IMG/VR virus record: IMGVR_UViG_3300032267_000131
Coordinates: 1-33,750 of that record
DNA length: 33,750 nt
DNA from: a virus
Reading direction: 5' to 3' (one strand)
Part shown: one piece after another, positions 5,166 through 11,775 of the stretch
Layout: each line of letters starts with the position of its first letter
Position numbering within the stretch: the first letter of the stretch is position 1
Made by a program: the position numbers and the translations under genes
Notes under the pieces: model-generated
The model's input: the letters and a program-made list of their open reading frames with translations, nothing else
What the model was told of the DNA's origin: nothing
Databases searched by the model: none

Positions 5166-5414
5166 ATGACTAAGGCCGACTATATCCATCTGTTTAAAGA
5201 GGCTTGCGGTGGCAAATGCAACGCTGAATACAACCCTTGTGCGTATCGCCAGGCTGCTGATTCGTTGGCTGCGTTGAAGCCTGTAGCTTGGGTGAAATCA
5301 ACCGAAAGTGGTTACAACATTATTGGTTACGAAAGCGATGTTCTTAATCGACTAAGCAACGAAACACAACTTTACGCATTAGAGGCAAACATTGAAGATG
5401 CGCCACTATCGTAA
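5166..5414 (+). CDS. Hypothetical accessory protein, 82 aa
   Basis: The start is taken as the ATG at 5166, just after the upstream stop and behind GGTGGAGGTGGG, which serves both as the glycine codons of the upstream gene and as a ribosome-binding site. A longer frame from 5124 lies inside that gene and is rejected. The protein contains cysteines in GGKCNAEYNPCAYRQAADSL and a second part PVAWVKSTESGYNIIGYES resembling short 'PVAW' accessory phage proteins. Function unknown. Confidence 0.6.
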   Translation: MTKADYIHLFKEACGGKCNAEYNPCAYRQAADSLAALKPVAWVKSTESGYNIIGYESDVLNRLSNETQLYALEANIEDAPLS

Positions 5415-5502
5415 ACAGTTCTGGTATTTCCCCGAACTGGGTGTGTTTATGAAAGCGCACAATCGCAAAGTTATATTTCGCAAAGTCTATTACGTTTTTT
5501 AG
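5398..5502 (+). CDS. Tiny basic aromatic protein, 34 aa
   Basis: ATG at 5398 begins MRHYRKQFWYFPELGVFMKA and ends with TAG at 5500-5502. It overlaps the previous gene by 17 bases and its stop abuts AGGTGACAA, the ribosome-binding site of the next gene. It fills an otherwise empty 95-base gap exactly. It is unusually rich in aromatic and basic residues. Its own ribosome-binding site is weak (GAAG), so confidence is limited. Confidence 0.4.
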   Translation: MRHYRKQFWYFPELGVFMKAHNRKVIFRKVYYVF

Positions 5503-5509
5503 GTGACAA

Positions 5510-5755
5510 ATGAACCCACTTAGCCCGAAACAAATACTGAGAAACCTTGAGAATGGGTTTTTTATGACGCATCAAGAGCAAACTGATACAGCTAATTTGA
5601 TTCGTCAGTTGCAACAAGCGCACGCCGATATGTTGTCTGCACTTAGGGCAATCGTTGCAGTTGCTGAAACAGAAACTTCATTCAGTATGCAAGTCATTAA
5701 AGATGGCGCAAATATTGCAATTAAACAAGCTAAACAAGCAACAGGTGAAAAATGA
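5510..5755 (+). CDS. Helical hypothetical protein, 81 aa
   Basis: MNPLSPKQILRNLENGFFMT is followed by a long helical stretch (TANLIRQLQQAHADMLSALR) and an alanine-rich C-terminal half. The ATG at 5510 has AGGTGACAA upstream. An internal ATG at residue 19 (MTHQEQTDTANLI) is an alternative start. The helical middle resembles many small phage proteins of the 'MLSALR..VA' type that I cannot assign. It overlaps the next gene's start by four bases. Confidence 0.6.
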   Translation: MNPLSPKQILRNLENGFFMTHQEQTDTANLIRQLQQAHADMLSALRAIVAVAETETSFSMQVIKDGANIAIKQAKQATGEK

Positions 5756-6030
5756 AACTAACTAACTTGTACGTTTCCGCTGCTGACAAATTACGATCTA
5801 AAGGTTTAATTTCCGATAGCCGTGAAATGACGTTGACCATGTGTTTATCAGAATTAGGTCAATTTGCCCCAACTGGCGAACGTGCGTTACTTGAGAAATA
5901 CCTAACTCACATTGACAAGAAGATTGACAGGTTTGACAGGCCGGCATACAAACTATCGCCAGCCATGCGTATAGCCGCACAGCGAGCCGAACGGGAGCAA
6001 ACGGTACTCATGGGTGTGGGAGGCTGGTAA
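5752..6030 (+). CDS. Hypothetical accessory protein, 92 aa
   Basis: A mixed basic protein: MKLTNLYVSAADKLRSKGLI, then SELGQFAPTGERALLEKYL and a basic C-terminal helix (PAMRIAAQRAEREQTVL). No catalytic motif is visible. Its start overlaps the upstream stop as ATGA and its stop shares a base with the next start (TAATG), so it belongs to a translationally coupled row of accessory genes. Function unknown. Confidence 0.6.
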   Translation: MKLTNLYVSAADKLRSKGLISDSREMTLTMCLSELGQFAPTGERALLEKYLTHIDKKIDRFDRPAYKLSPAMRIAAQRAEREQTVLMGVGGW

Positions 6031-6239
6031 TGACGCTATGGGACTGGATGCTTGTGTTTTACGCCGCCGCTGCTGGATTGGTTGCCACAGCCCTTTGGGT
6101 ACGTTGGTCACGCCCAACGAATTATCCCAAAGAGTTTGTTTGTGATGGTTGCGGTCAAGTCTGTACAACGCTGCGTGACGGGTTATGTGTTTACTGCGAT
6201 AGGCAATTTAAGCCAACATCGACGAAGCCTTTACCTTAA
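6030..6239 (+). CDS. Membrane-anchored zinc-ribbon protein, 69 aa
   Basis: Residues 5-25 form one membrane span (WMLVFYAAAAGLVATALWV). A small zinc ribbon follows with Cys38, Cys41, Cys53 and Cys56 in two CxxC knuckles (CDGC and CVYC) plus Cys45. Known zinc ribbons of this size bind nucleic acids or proteins; here it would face the cytoplasm or periplasm from the inner membrane. It is the last gene of the plus-strand block and its 3' end overlaps the convergent muramidase gene by 32 bases. Confidence 0.6.
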   Translation: MTLWDWMLVFYAAAAGLVATALWVRWSRPTNYPKEFVCDGCGQVCTTLRDGLCVYCDRQFKPTSTKPLP

Positions 6240-6720
6240 CGTCAGCGACCCGATTTAGCCATCCTTTGCCAAACGTTGCAAAGGTAGTCAAAGACCGATA
6301 GAAATCTTCTTTGGCTTGGCTAAATCGCTCGATTAGATCAACAGGGTCAACGGCTTGCACAGCTGCCATCGTCATCGGGCCAAACCCACCGTCTGGTGTA
6401 ACCCCAACTGCGGTTTGCAACGTCTTAATTGCTCTGCCTGCGCCGGCATTAACGGCAAAATCAAACATTAGGTAATCAAGACCCATTGGCAACTCATCGC
6501 CACGCACAGCGTCGAAATACTTCTTTTTGTACAAAGGCTCAACTTTTTCCGGTGTAAGCCCACGCATTTCAGCCTCGTCTGACTCACGGCCCACCCAGTT
6601 CTCCCAAGTTGCTTTGGTTACGCCTAAGTTAGTCATGCCGCCTGGATCGCTTGGATGGTTTACAAACCCGCCTTCCGACTTCAGCATTAATTTAAAAGCA
6701 TTGTCCCAATTACTTTGCAT
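6208..6720 (-). CDS. GH108-type muramidase (endolysin), 170 aa
   Basis: The N-terminal domain shows the glycoside hydrolase 108 signature: FKLMLKSEGGFVNHPSDPGG with Glu16 as the likely catalytic acid, then MTNLGVTKATWENWVG and PLYKKKYFDAVRGDELP. The C-terminal part (FAVNAGAGRAIKTLQTAVG, VTPDGGFGPMTMAAV) matches the peptidoglycan-binding domain usually fused to it. It cleaves the glycan strands of peptidoglycan at lysis. No signal or SAR anchor is present, so it needs a holin to leave the cytoplasm, and the holin candidate lies just upstream with an overlapping start. Confidence 0.9.
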   Translation of the reverse strand: MQSNWDNAFKLMLKSEGGFVNHPSDPGGMTNLGVTKATWENWVGRESDEAEMRGLTPEKVEPLYKKKYFDAVRGDELPMGLDYLMFDFAVNAGAGRAIKTLQTAVGVTPDGGFGPMTMAAVQAVDPVDLIERFSQAKEDFYRSLTTFATFGKGWLNRVADVKVKASSMLA

Positions 6721-6922
6721 CGTCTTTCCCTATTTTTATACCGGCTATCGTGCCAACAAATGCCCCAACAATCATGTTAAAGGCTGGGTTAATCAATTTA
6801 AAAATTTCAGCGTTATCAACCAACGGGTCGAACAATCCAATCAAGACCACAACCACCGTTGACAGCAATACAACAGCGAGGGAAACGCAACAAATTATGG
6901 TTATACGGTCAGCAACAGTCAT
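6710..6922 (-). CDS. Holin candidate, two membrane spans, 70 aa
   Basis: Two hydrophobic segments (about residues 7-30, ITIICCVSLAVVLLSTVVVV, and 43-63, INPAFNMIVGAFVGTIAGI) are separated by an acidic loop and followed by a charged tail IGKDDAK. Size, topology and direct overlap with the muramidase start make it the best holin candidate. It would oligomerise in the inner membrane and release the endolysin. Assignment rests on context, because two other small membrane proteins are nearby. Confidence 0.65.
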   Translation of the reverse strand: MTVADRITIICCVSLAVVLLSTVVVVLIGLFDPLVDNAEIFKLINPAFNMIVGAFVGTIAGIKIGKDDAK

Positions 6923-7329
6923 TTGATACTTCGCACCCAGTTTTGTAATTCGGTCAACATTAAGGTCGTTTCAGCGCATTGTCTAATAAATTCTGTGTTG
7001 GTGGAGGCTGCATTAGGGCAGCTGGTGGGCTTGGGAACGGTGGGCAAGTTACCGCTACTGGGATTTGGCTGCACCCTGTCAGCGTAATAATTATGAACAG
7101 CAGACAGACGAGCTTCATATTGATTTGAGATTGAAGCCGATATAGTTTCATGCTCTTTCACCTTTGCAGCGTTAATGGTTTCCTGTGCTTTGCCCAATGC
7201 AGCAATCTCAGCCTGAAAAGCAACGAATTTCTTGTGTTCATTGTTCCACCCCAAAAAGTACATTAGCGCACATAGCGCAAGAATTGCACCAATTTTCATC
7301 CACAAAGCACTTGGGAATACTGGGAACAT
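6919..7329 (-). CDS. Rz: i-spanin (Rz-like), 136 aa
   Basis: One N-terminal membrane anchor (WMKIGAILALCALMYFLGW) precedes a periplasmic helical region (KKFVAFQAEIAALGKAQETI) and a C-terminal part with cysteines. This is the Rz layout: inner-membrane anchored, spanning the periplasm and disrupting the outer membrane with Rz1. The start is the ATG at 7329, overlapping the previous stop as TGATG; a TTG at 7332 is in frame but unlikely. A lipoprotein gene is nested inside in another frame, which confirms the assignment. Confidence 0.85.
   Translation of the reverse strand: MFPVFPSALWMKIGAILALCALMYFLGWNNEHKKFVAFQAEIAALGKAQETINAAKVKEHETISASISNQYEARLSAVHNYYADRVQPNPSSGNLPTVPKPTSCPNAASTNTEFIRQCAETTLMLTELQNWVRSIK
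6960..7151 (-). CDS. Rz1: o-spanin lipoprotein (Rz1-like) nested in Rz
   Basis: In a different frame within Rz, a signal sequence MKLVCLLFIIITLTGC ends in a lipobox (LTGC). The mature chain after the cysteine is short and proline-rich (PPFPSPPAALMQPPP), as in Rz1 proteins. The lipoprotein sits in the outer membrane and contacts Rz. Two starts are possible: ATG at 7151, with GGTGAAAG upstream, or ATG at 7118, which gives the most compact signal peptide. Confidence 0.82.
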   Translation of the reverse strand: MKLYRLQSQINMKLVCLLFIIITLTGCSQIPVAVTCPPFPSPPAALMQPPPTQNLLDNALKRP

Positions 7330-7526
7330 CAATGCCCTCTAAAGTTGTTGTCATCTATTGTTGCAAAGCCCATATACGAGCCTACAACGGCGCTGACAAA
7401 GATATAGAACGGCATGGCTATCGTGCCAAGCGTAGGGGACTCAGACACAAGAATAAGCAAGGGAAAGACCAATGCAGCAAGCATAGACAACCATGCCATT
7501 CTGCGTCGATTCTTCCACCGATCCAT
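7329..7526 (-). CDS. Small membrane protein of the lysis cluster, 65 aa
   Basis: A basic N-terminus (MDRWKNRRR) and two hydrophobic segments (about residues 10-28, AWLSMLAALVFPLLILV, and 36-56, IAMPFYIFVSAVVGSYMGF) followed by a polar tail. The basic start suggests an N-in topology. It could be a second holin, an antiholin, or a pinholin-like protein. The start shares a base with the preceding 23-residue gene (TAATG) and its stop overlaps the Rz start. Confidence 0.65.
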   Translation of the reverse strand: MDRWKNRRRMAWLSMLAALVFPLLILVSESPTLGTIAMPFYIFVSAVVGSYMGFATIDDNNFRGH

Positions 7527-7597
7527 TAAAACTTTTCAACCATGCGCCACAACCACGCTGTAAACGCTTGCCACTCTGCTTTCAAGTAATCAATCAT
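7526..7597 (-). CDS. 23-residue Trp-rich peptide in the lysis cluster
   Basis: ATG at 7597 overlaps the upstream stop (ATGA) and the stop TAA at 7528-7526 overlaps the next start (TAATG). AAAGGTAGACAA precedes the ATG as a good ribosome-binding site. The peptide starts MIDYLKAEWQAFTAWL and ends MVEKF, with three tryptophans on an amphipathic helix. Exact fit on both sides suggests a translated peptide, possibly membrane-active or only a coupling leader. Confidence 0.5.
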   Translation of the reverse strand: MIDYLKAEWQAFTAWLWRMVEKF

Positions 7598-7848
7598 TTG
7601 TCTACCTTTGATTCAAGTTTATCGAACAAACGGTCAAGCAACATTTCAACACGATCAAACCGCTTATCCATTTCGGATTTAAGCGTATCCATTTCTGACT
7701 TTTTGACGTAAGCATCGCTTACATGAAGTTTTAAATCTGCAATGTCAGATTTCAATTCTTTGACGGAATCCCACAATTGGCGAGCGAACCAACCCACAAC
7801 GCCTAAACCAGCGCCAGCACCTATGTTGATGAGATTTTGCCAATCCAT
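7594..7848 (-). CDS. Membrane-anchored coiled-coil protein, XhlA-like, 84 aa
   Basis: An N-terminal glycine-rich hydrophobic segment (residues 6-25, LINIGAGAGLGVVGWFARQL) is followed by a coiled coil to the end (SVKELKSDIADLKLHVSDAY, SEMDTLKSEMDKRFDRVEML). Proteins with one span and a coiled coil occur in phage lysis cassettes (XhlA and related), although there the span is usually C-terminal. It probably helps control lysis timing or membrane localisation. The start shares a base with the previous stop (TAATG). Confidence 0.65.
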   Translation of the reverse strand: MDWQNLINIGAGAGLGVVGWFARQLWDSVKELKSDIADLKLHVSDAYVKKSEMDTLKSEMDKRFDRVEMLLDRLFDKLESKVDK

Positions 7849-7949
7849 TATTTACCCTTAAACATTGCAAAGATTGCCCACGGAATCAGCCATAAACTGC
7901 ATAACAGTATCAATGGCAAAATAAACAATACAGCAATAAAGTTAAGCAA
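7848..7949 (-). CDS. 33-residue single-span membrane peptide (TTG start)
   Basis: From TTG at 7949 the frame is almost entirely hydrophobic (LLNFIAVLFILPLILLCSLW) and ends IFAMFKGK at TAA 7850-7848, sharing a base with the next ATG. GGGTG lies four bases before the TTG. The size and composition resemble tiny transmembrane peptides of lysis regions. Supported by coupling on both sides, but the rare start codon keeps confidence moderate. Confidence 0.4.
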   Translation of the reverse strand: MLNFIAVLFILPLILLCSLWLIPWAIFAMFKGK

Positions 7950-8340
7950 CTAACACCCAAGATTGCGTTGCCTCATCCCAATAATATGTGCCAGCACTTT
8001 TAGGATACGGAATAGGTGCATCCCATAAATACGTTTGTGTATTTAAAATCCATGACGGATACGGTTGTGGCGCATAAAATACACCCACCACGCCATTTTG
8101 AACAACGCTTGTATCTAACGTATAACCAATTCCTGCATAGTTTGCTCTTAACGCCACGCCGCCATCTGGTTGACCGTCAGGCCCGTAATGAACATTGCCG
8201 TGTGTGTTGTACGATGTTTGCCACCACAGGCTAGGATCACCTTCAGCGCCTGAATCAATAAATGATTGATCGGCTGCAATTACTTTTGAAACAAGCCCCT
8301 TATTATTTACAATTACAGCCACGTTTGCAAAATAACTCAA
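7942..8340 (-). CDS. Conserved fibre-associated structural protein, 132 aa
   Basis: The segment QTSYNTHGNVHYGPDGQPDG followed by GVALRANYAGIGYTLDTSVV and the C-terminal TYYWDEATQSW motif is one I know from many phages of aquatic bacteria, where it is found next to tail fibre genes. The likely role is a virion or fibre-assembly component. The start is a TTG with a strong AGGAG six bases upstream, as no ATG fits the conserved N-terminus (SYFANVAVIVNNKGLVSKV). Confidence 0.7.
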   Translation of the reverse strand: MSYFANVAVIVNNKGLVSKVIAADQSFIDSGAEGDPSLWWQTSYNTHGNVHYGPDGQPDGGVALRANYAGIGYTLDTSVVQNGVVGVFYAPQPYPSWILNTQTYLWDAPIPYPKSAGTYYWDEATQSWVLVA

Positions 8341-8356
8341 AATAATCTCCTAAAAA

Positions 8357-9235
8357 TTATGCTGTAAATGTGCCGCTAGTTGTAAAAGTGTGGATCGTGT
8401 TGCCACCAGATGATGTAACTGTACCGCCTGTGCCACGTTGTGTGCCAGCGTAACTAATAATTACAATTCCTGAACCGCCTGTACCAGTTGTTGCAGTTGC
8501 TTGTCCACCACATCCACCTCCACCCCCACCAGTATTGGCCGATCCAGCGACACCGTTAACTAACCCACCCGCACCACCACCACCTGATCCACCAGCACCG
8601 CCGCCAGCGCCCGAGTTTGTGCCGCCACCACCACCGCCAGCATATGTTACGCTGCTGCCGCTTATGCTGTTTGCTGAACCCGCACCACCTGCACCACCAG
8701 CTGTAGCAGGGGCAGCAGAACCAGCAGCACCAGCACCGCCGCCACCACCGCCGCTTAAATTAACTGAACTATTGCCCGCACCACCGGCATTACCTTGACC
8801 AGACGTACCCGCACCTGCTGCACCAGAATTGCTGTAAGCGTTACCACCACCTGAGCCGCCTGATGATCCAAGATTTGAACTACTGCCGCCAGCACCGCCG
8901 CCACCACCAATAGCAATTGCAATAGTAGATAATGAAGAATTAACTCCATTTGTTCCGTTTACAGCGTTGCTTGCGCCACTAGCACCACCAGCGCCGACTG
9001 TTACTGTAGTAGACGATCCTACTAATAAACTTGTTGATGAAGAAAGCAATCCACCCGCACCACCGCCGCCAGAACCTTGGTTGGTTGAAACGCCTGCATA
9101 ACCGCCCCCACCTCCTCCCGCTACAACAAGATAATTAACAACATAAGTTGCATTTTGTTGCAACGTACTAAGTCGCAACATTCCGCTTGTAGGCGCACGA
9201 AGTTTGCCAATTTGTCCTTGATTTCCTAAAGCCAT
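8357..9235 (-). CDS. Glycine-rich receptor-binding/adhesin-like protein, 292 aa
   Basis: An N-terminal ~30-residue attachment part leads into NYLVVAGGGGGGYAGVS, the hallmark of glycine-rich phage tail domains. About 200 residues follow with repeated runs of four to seven glycines separated by short Ser/Asn/Ala loops, and a beta-rich tail (GSGIVIISYAG, HTFTTSGTFTA). In phages such as S16 a comparable polyglycine sandwich presents variable loops that bind host surface receptors. The loops here are the candidate specificity determinants. The strongly repetitive codons make this gene prone to slippage and recombination. Confidence 0.75.
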   Translation of the reverse strand: MALGNQGQIGKLRAPTSGMLRLSTLQQNATYVVNYLVVAGGGGGGYAGVSTNQGSGGGGAGGLLSSSTSLLVGSSTTVTVGAGGASGASNAVNGTNGVNSSLSTIAIAIGGGGGAGGSSSNLGSSGGSGGGNAYSNSGAAGAGTSGQGNAGGAGNSSVNLSGGGGGGAGAAGSAAPATAGGAGGAGSANSISGSSVTYAGGGGGGTNSGAGGGAGGSGGGGAGGLVNGVAGSANTGGGGGGCGGQATATTGTGGSGIVIISYAGTQRGTGGTVTSSGGNTIHTFTTSGTFTA

Positions 9236-9609
9236 TACGAAATGTCCTCATAAGAACAAACGACTTTTAATTTGCTTGCCGTACCAGCAACAGCACCAAT
9301 CGACATATTTTCTTCAAGATAAATCATGGTTGTTTTATCAATCACAATTAAACTTGCCCCATTAGGGACAGAAATGGCAGAGGCTATTGGCGTTGCCGTT
9401 CCACCAAGAGCCGCAGCTGAGTAATGGTTAATAGTAATATTTACAGCTACTGACGTATCAATATTAGATACAACAAGCGAATCAATTTTAAATACTTTGC
9501 CACTTGAGGCAGCATTGCTTAAAACTGAAATTGCAGATGTTGAAGTTAAATCGGCAGTTACGACTTTGCCATAAATTGCGCTGACGTTAACAATATTAGG
9601 TGCGGCCAT
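9235..9609 (-). CDS. Beta-rich virion protein, 124 aa
   Basis: The sequence (MAAPNIVNVSAIYGKVVTAD, SGKVFKIDSLVVSNIDTS, YLEENMSIGAVAGTASKLKV) is all-beta and of a type common among small phage structural proteins, often near fibre or decoration genes. Its start shares a base with the glycine-rich adhesin on the 3' side. Likely a fibre cap, connector or decoration protein; the exact role cannot be read from the sequence. Confidence 0.6.
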   Translation of the reverse strand: MAAPNIVNVSAIYGKVVTADLTSTSAISVLSNAASSGKVFKIDSLVVSNIDTSVAVNITINHYSAAALGGTATPIASAISVPNGASLIVIDKTTMIYLEENMSIGAVAGTASKLKVVCSYEDIS

Positions 9610-9612
9610 GAT

Positions 9613-10179
9613 TTATAGTCCAAAAATAATTGAGAAAGCTATTGATTTGCCAGCCGAAACGCCGCCAGCCCCGATAAGTTGAAAATTAGTTCCATCATAA
9701 ACAATTTGATATAACGATCCACTAATCAATTCACCCGCAGATAACACCGTTGTTCCATTTTTTACAATGGACTTAGCACCTAGCGCACTAATGTTAATTG
9801 TCACAGCGCCAGTATTTGTTGCAGCAGCAATAAATTTAAAAGTCTGACCAACAGCATAAGCAGTCAACGATGGGCTAACAGACGCTGTAATCGTGTCTGT
9901 GCCTGCTGCTGTTAAAAACGATCCAGTCGAACTTTGAACTTGCGATAAGTTTGCAGAATCAGTCGCAGACGAACCCGCCCCCAACCCTGTGAACTTGAAA
10001 GTTCCCATGGGAATATTGGCTGTCGGTGTTGTTTGACCGTCTTTAGTCAACGCCGTTGTTAACCCCGTTGCAAGATCAGCAGTCAACGCATTAAACGCTG
10101 TTGATGAAATAACTGTGTTTGTAACAACTGGCTGACCAGTTGAGTTGATGACGAACGTGCCTGAACCGTTGTAAGACAT
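9613..10179 (-). CDS. Tail fibre-like protein, 188 aa
   Basis: The N-terminal half (VTNTVISSTAFNALTADLATGL, TANIPMGTFKFTGLGAGSS) matches the repeating region typical of podovirus tail fibres. A second part (YAVGQTFKFIAAATNTGAVT, GELISGSLYQIVYDGTNFQL) is a beta-repeat seen in fibre shafts. It is short for a full fibre and probably acts with the two following proteins and the glycine-rich adhesin in a composite receptor-binding structure. Confidence 0.65.
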   Translation of the reverse strand: MSYNGSGTFVINSTGQPVVTNTVISSTAFNALTADLATGLTTALTKDGQTTPTANIPMGTFKFTGLGAGSSATDSANLSQVQSSTGSFLTAAGTDTITASVSPSLTAYAVGQTFKFIAAATNTGAVTINISALGAKSIVKNGTTVLSAGELISGSLYQIVYDGTNFQLIGAGGVSAGKSIAFSIIFGL

Positions 10180-10191
10180 TGTAATTACCTC

Positions 10192-11775
10192 TTATTGATT
10201 TCTGTTGTAAGTTCTAAGCATTTCCTGCGTTGCTAAAATTCTAGCCAATTCTTGCGGGTTTTTTGTTGCCATTACGCCCGAACGCATAAGATCAGATGCT
10301 CTTTGAGCTGCGTTTTCAGTCATTTTTGTAGCACCATATCTAGCACCTGCGCCGACAATAGGCAATGCTACAGCGCCCAATGCATCACCCATAAGATAAC
10401 CTAAACCGCCTGCACCACTTGCGCTGACAACACCAGTTGGTGCTAATTTGCCAAAAAATCGCAATACGTTAGAAGTAGCAGATCCAGCAGATACGGCTTT
10501 AATTGCGTCTTGTTCTTCTTTGTTAAACATACGCATTTTGTCTTTATCTAAAGCAAGCGCCCTAAATTCAGACCTTAATGCGTTTTCTTTTCCCGATCCT
10601 GTAAAGAAAGTTGATTTTAATTCAGCCCTTTCTAAAATATCATCAATCGTGTCTGATTTGCTCACTTTAGTCCACAAAGCTCGTGCTTGCGTAAGTGAAT
10701 CAACACCTTTTTTATCGCCTGCCAAAATGTCATTTGCGCCTGCGTTTGTAACGTAATCATCTAACTTTTTAACCATTATTTGAGCAATCCTTCGCTCGTC
10801 TGGTTCTTTGCTTGCGGCTGCGCCTTTTACGACACGGCGCAAAATTTCCATCTCACTTAATGTTGGATTTTTACCAACTTCATCAACAAGTCTAGTCAAT
10901 GCGGCAGAAGCATTTGGGTGAATTGTTTTGTCAATACCCGCATTTTTAGCGGCACTTGAAACGTCAAGCACAAAATCTTTAAAACCTGTGTCTTTAAATA
11001 CAACACCTGCATCGTCAGCAGCTTTGTACGCAGCGCTAGATTGAGCCGCCAAGGATTCTCTTGTTGGAACGGTAGATGGCTCGCCTTTAAATGCTGACGT
11101 AATGCCCTTTTCATCAATATTCTTTAATGCTGTTGCTAAAGATTTACCGCCAGCACTTGTTGCCAACCCTGCGCTTGTTCCTGCCAACAATCCAACAGCA
11201 GCTTGCGAAAGAGGGTCTGCGCCACCTTGTTTTGCTGCTTCTGTAGCAACTTCGCCTGCACCGCCGCCAACAACTTGAGCAACTGGTGCGGCAGCAAATT
11301 GGCTTGTTAAATACTTGCTCATTGGCTGCACAGCTGATGTTGCCAATCCTCTAGCGGCAGCTATTGGGCTTACAGCAGCAGCAGAGCCTCGACGCAAGGC
11401 AGACATTAACTGTTCATTTTCTGTTTCTGCTTTTGGCAATCCTACAAAATCAAGACCTTTTTGTATTTGTGATTGACCACTAGGAATGTAACCGCCTTGC
11501 TTCCCAGTTAAAGCGTTATAGCCGGCTGTAACGGCTTGAAATGGCAATGCAGCAACGTCATAAACAAGCGCAGGTAATTGCGAAACGCCTTCTATCACAT
11601 CCCTTACGCCCATTCCAAAGTTTTGCAACATTGATTTAGGCGCAGGCGTTTCTTTTGTGTCAACGGGATTTTGAGCGTGAAACTTGTTTGCAAGTGTCCA
11701 CGCTTCGTTTTCGTCTTTGGCATCAACCTCGTAAGTTTCTTTGCCAATTTTTACTTCAAATGTTCCGGCACTCAT
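10192..11775 (-). CDS. Large virion/DNA-ejection-type protein, 527 aa
   Basis: It starts with a small domain (TFEVKIGKETYEVDAKDENEA) found at the N-terminus of internal proteins of several podovirus-like phages. The centre is alanine-rich and helical with a glycine-rich hydrophobic stretch (about residues 130-215), and a second Gly/Ala-rich hydrophobic stretch follows near residues 440-490 (GYLMGDALGAVALPIVGAGA). Such segments suit insertion into the host membrane during DNA ejection. It is the third of three consecutive large helical proteins, matching the count of ejection proteins in P22 or T7. Assignment is by composition and position. Confidence 0.55.
   Translation of the reverse strand: MSAGTFEVKIGKETYEVDAKDENEAWTLANKFHAQNPVDTKETPAPKSMLQNFGMGVRDVIEGVSQLPALVYDVAALPFQAVTAGYNALTGKQGGYIPSGQSQIQKGLDFVGLPKAETENEQLMSALRRGSAAAVSPIAAARGLATSAVQPMSKYLTSQFAAAPVAQVVGGGAGEVATEAAKQGGADPLSQAAVGLLAGTSAGLATSAGGKSLATALKNIDEKGITSAFKGEPSTVPTRESLAAQSSAAYKAADDAGVVFKDTGFKDFVLDVSSAAKNAGIDKTIHPNASAALTRLVDEVGKNPTLSEMEILRRVVKGAAASKEPDERRIAQIMVKKLDDYVTNAGANDILAGDKKGVDSLTQARALWTKVSKSDTIDDILERAELKSTFFTGSGKENALRSEFRALALDKDKMRMFNKEEQDAIKAVSAGSATSNVLRFFGKLAPTGVVSASGAGGLGYLMGDALGAVALPIVGAGARYGATKMTENAAQRASDLMRSGVMATKNPQELARILATQEMLRTYNRNQ

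Noticed and set aside
3860-6239. Lysogeny module
   Set aside because: A Cro-like gene and operators are present, but no integrase, excisionase, attachment-site repeat or CI-like repressor is visible.
8535-8798. Plus-strand open frame rich in proline
   Set aside because: It is the mirror of the glycine codons of the adhesin gene on the minus strand; no ribosome-binding site or independent support.
10192-11775. Tape-measure protein
   Set aside because: Too short, and the gene order and adaptor/portal types indicate a short-tailed phage; ejection-type protein fits better.
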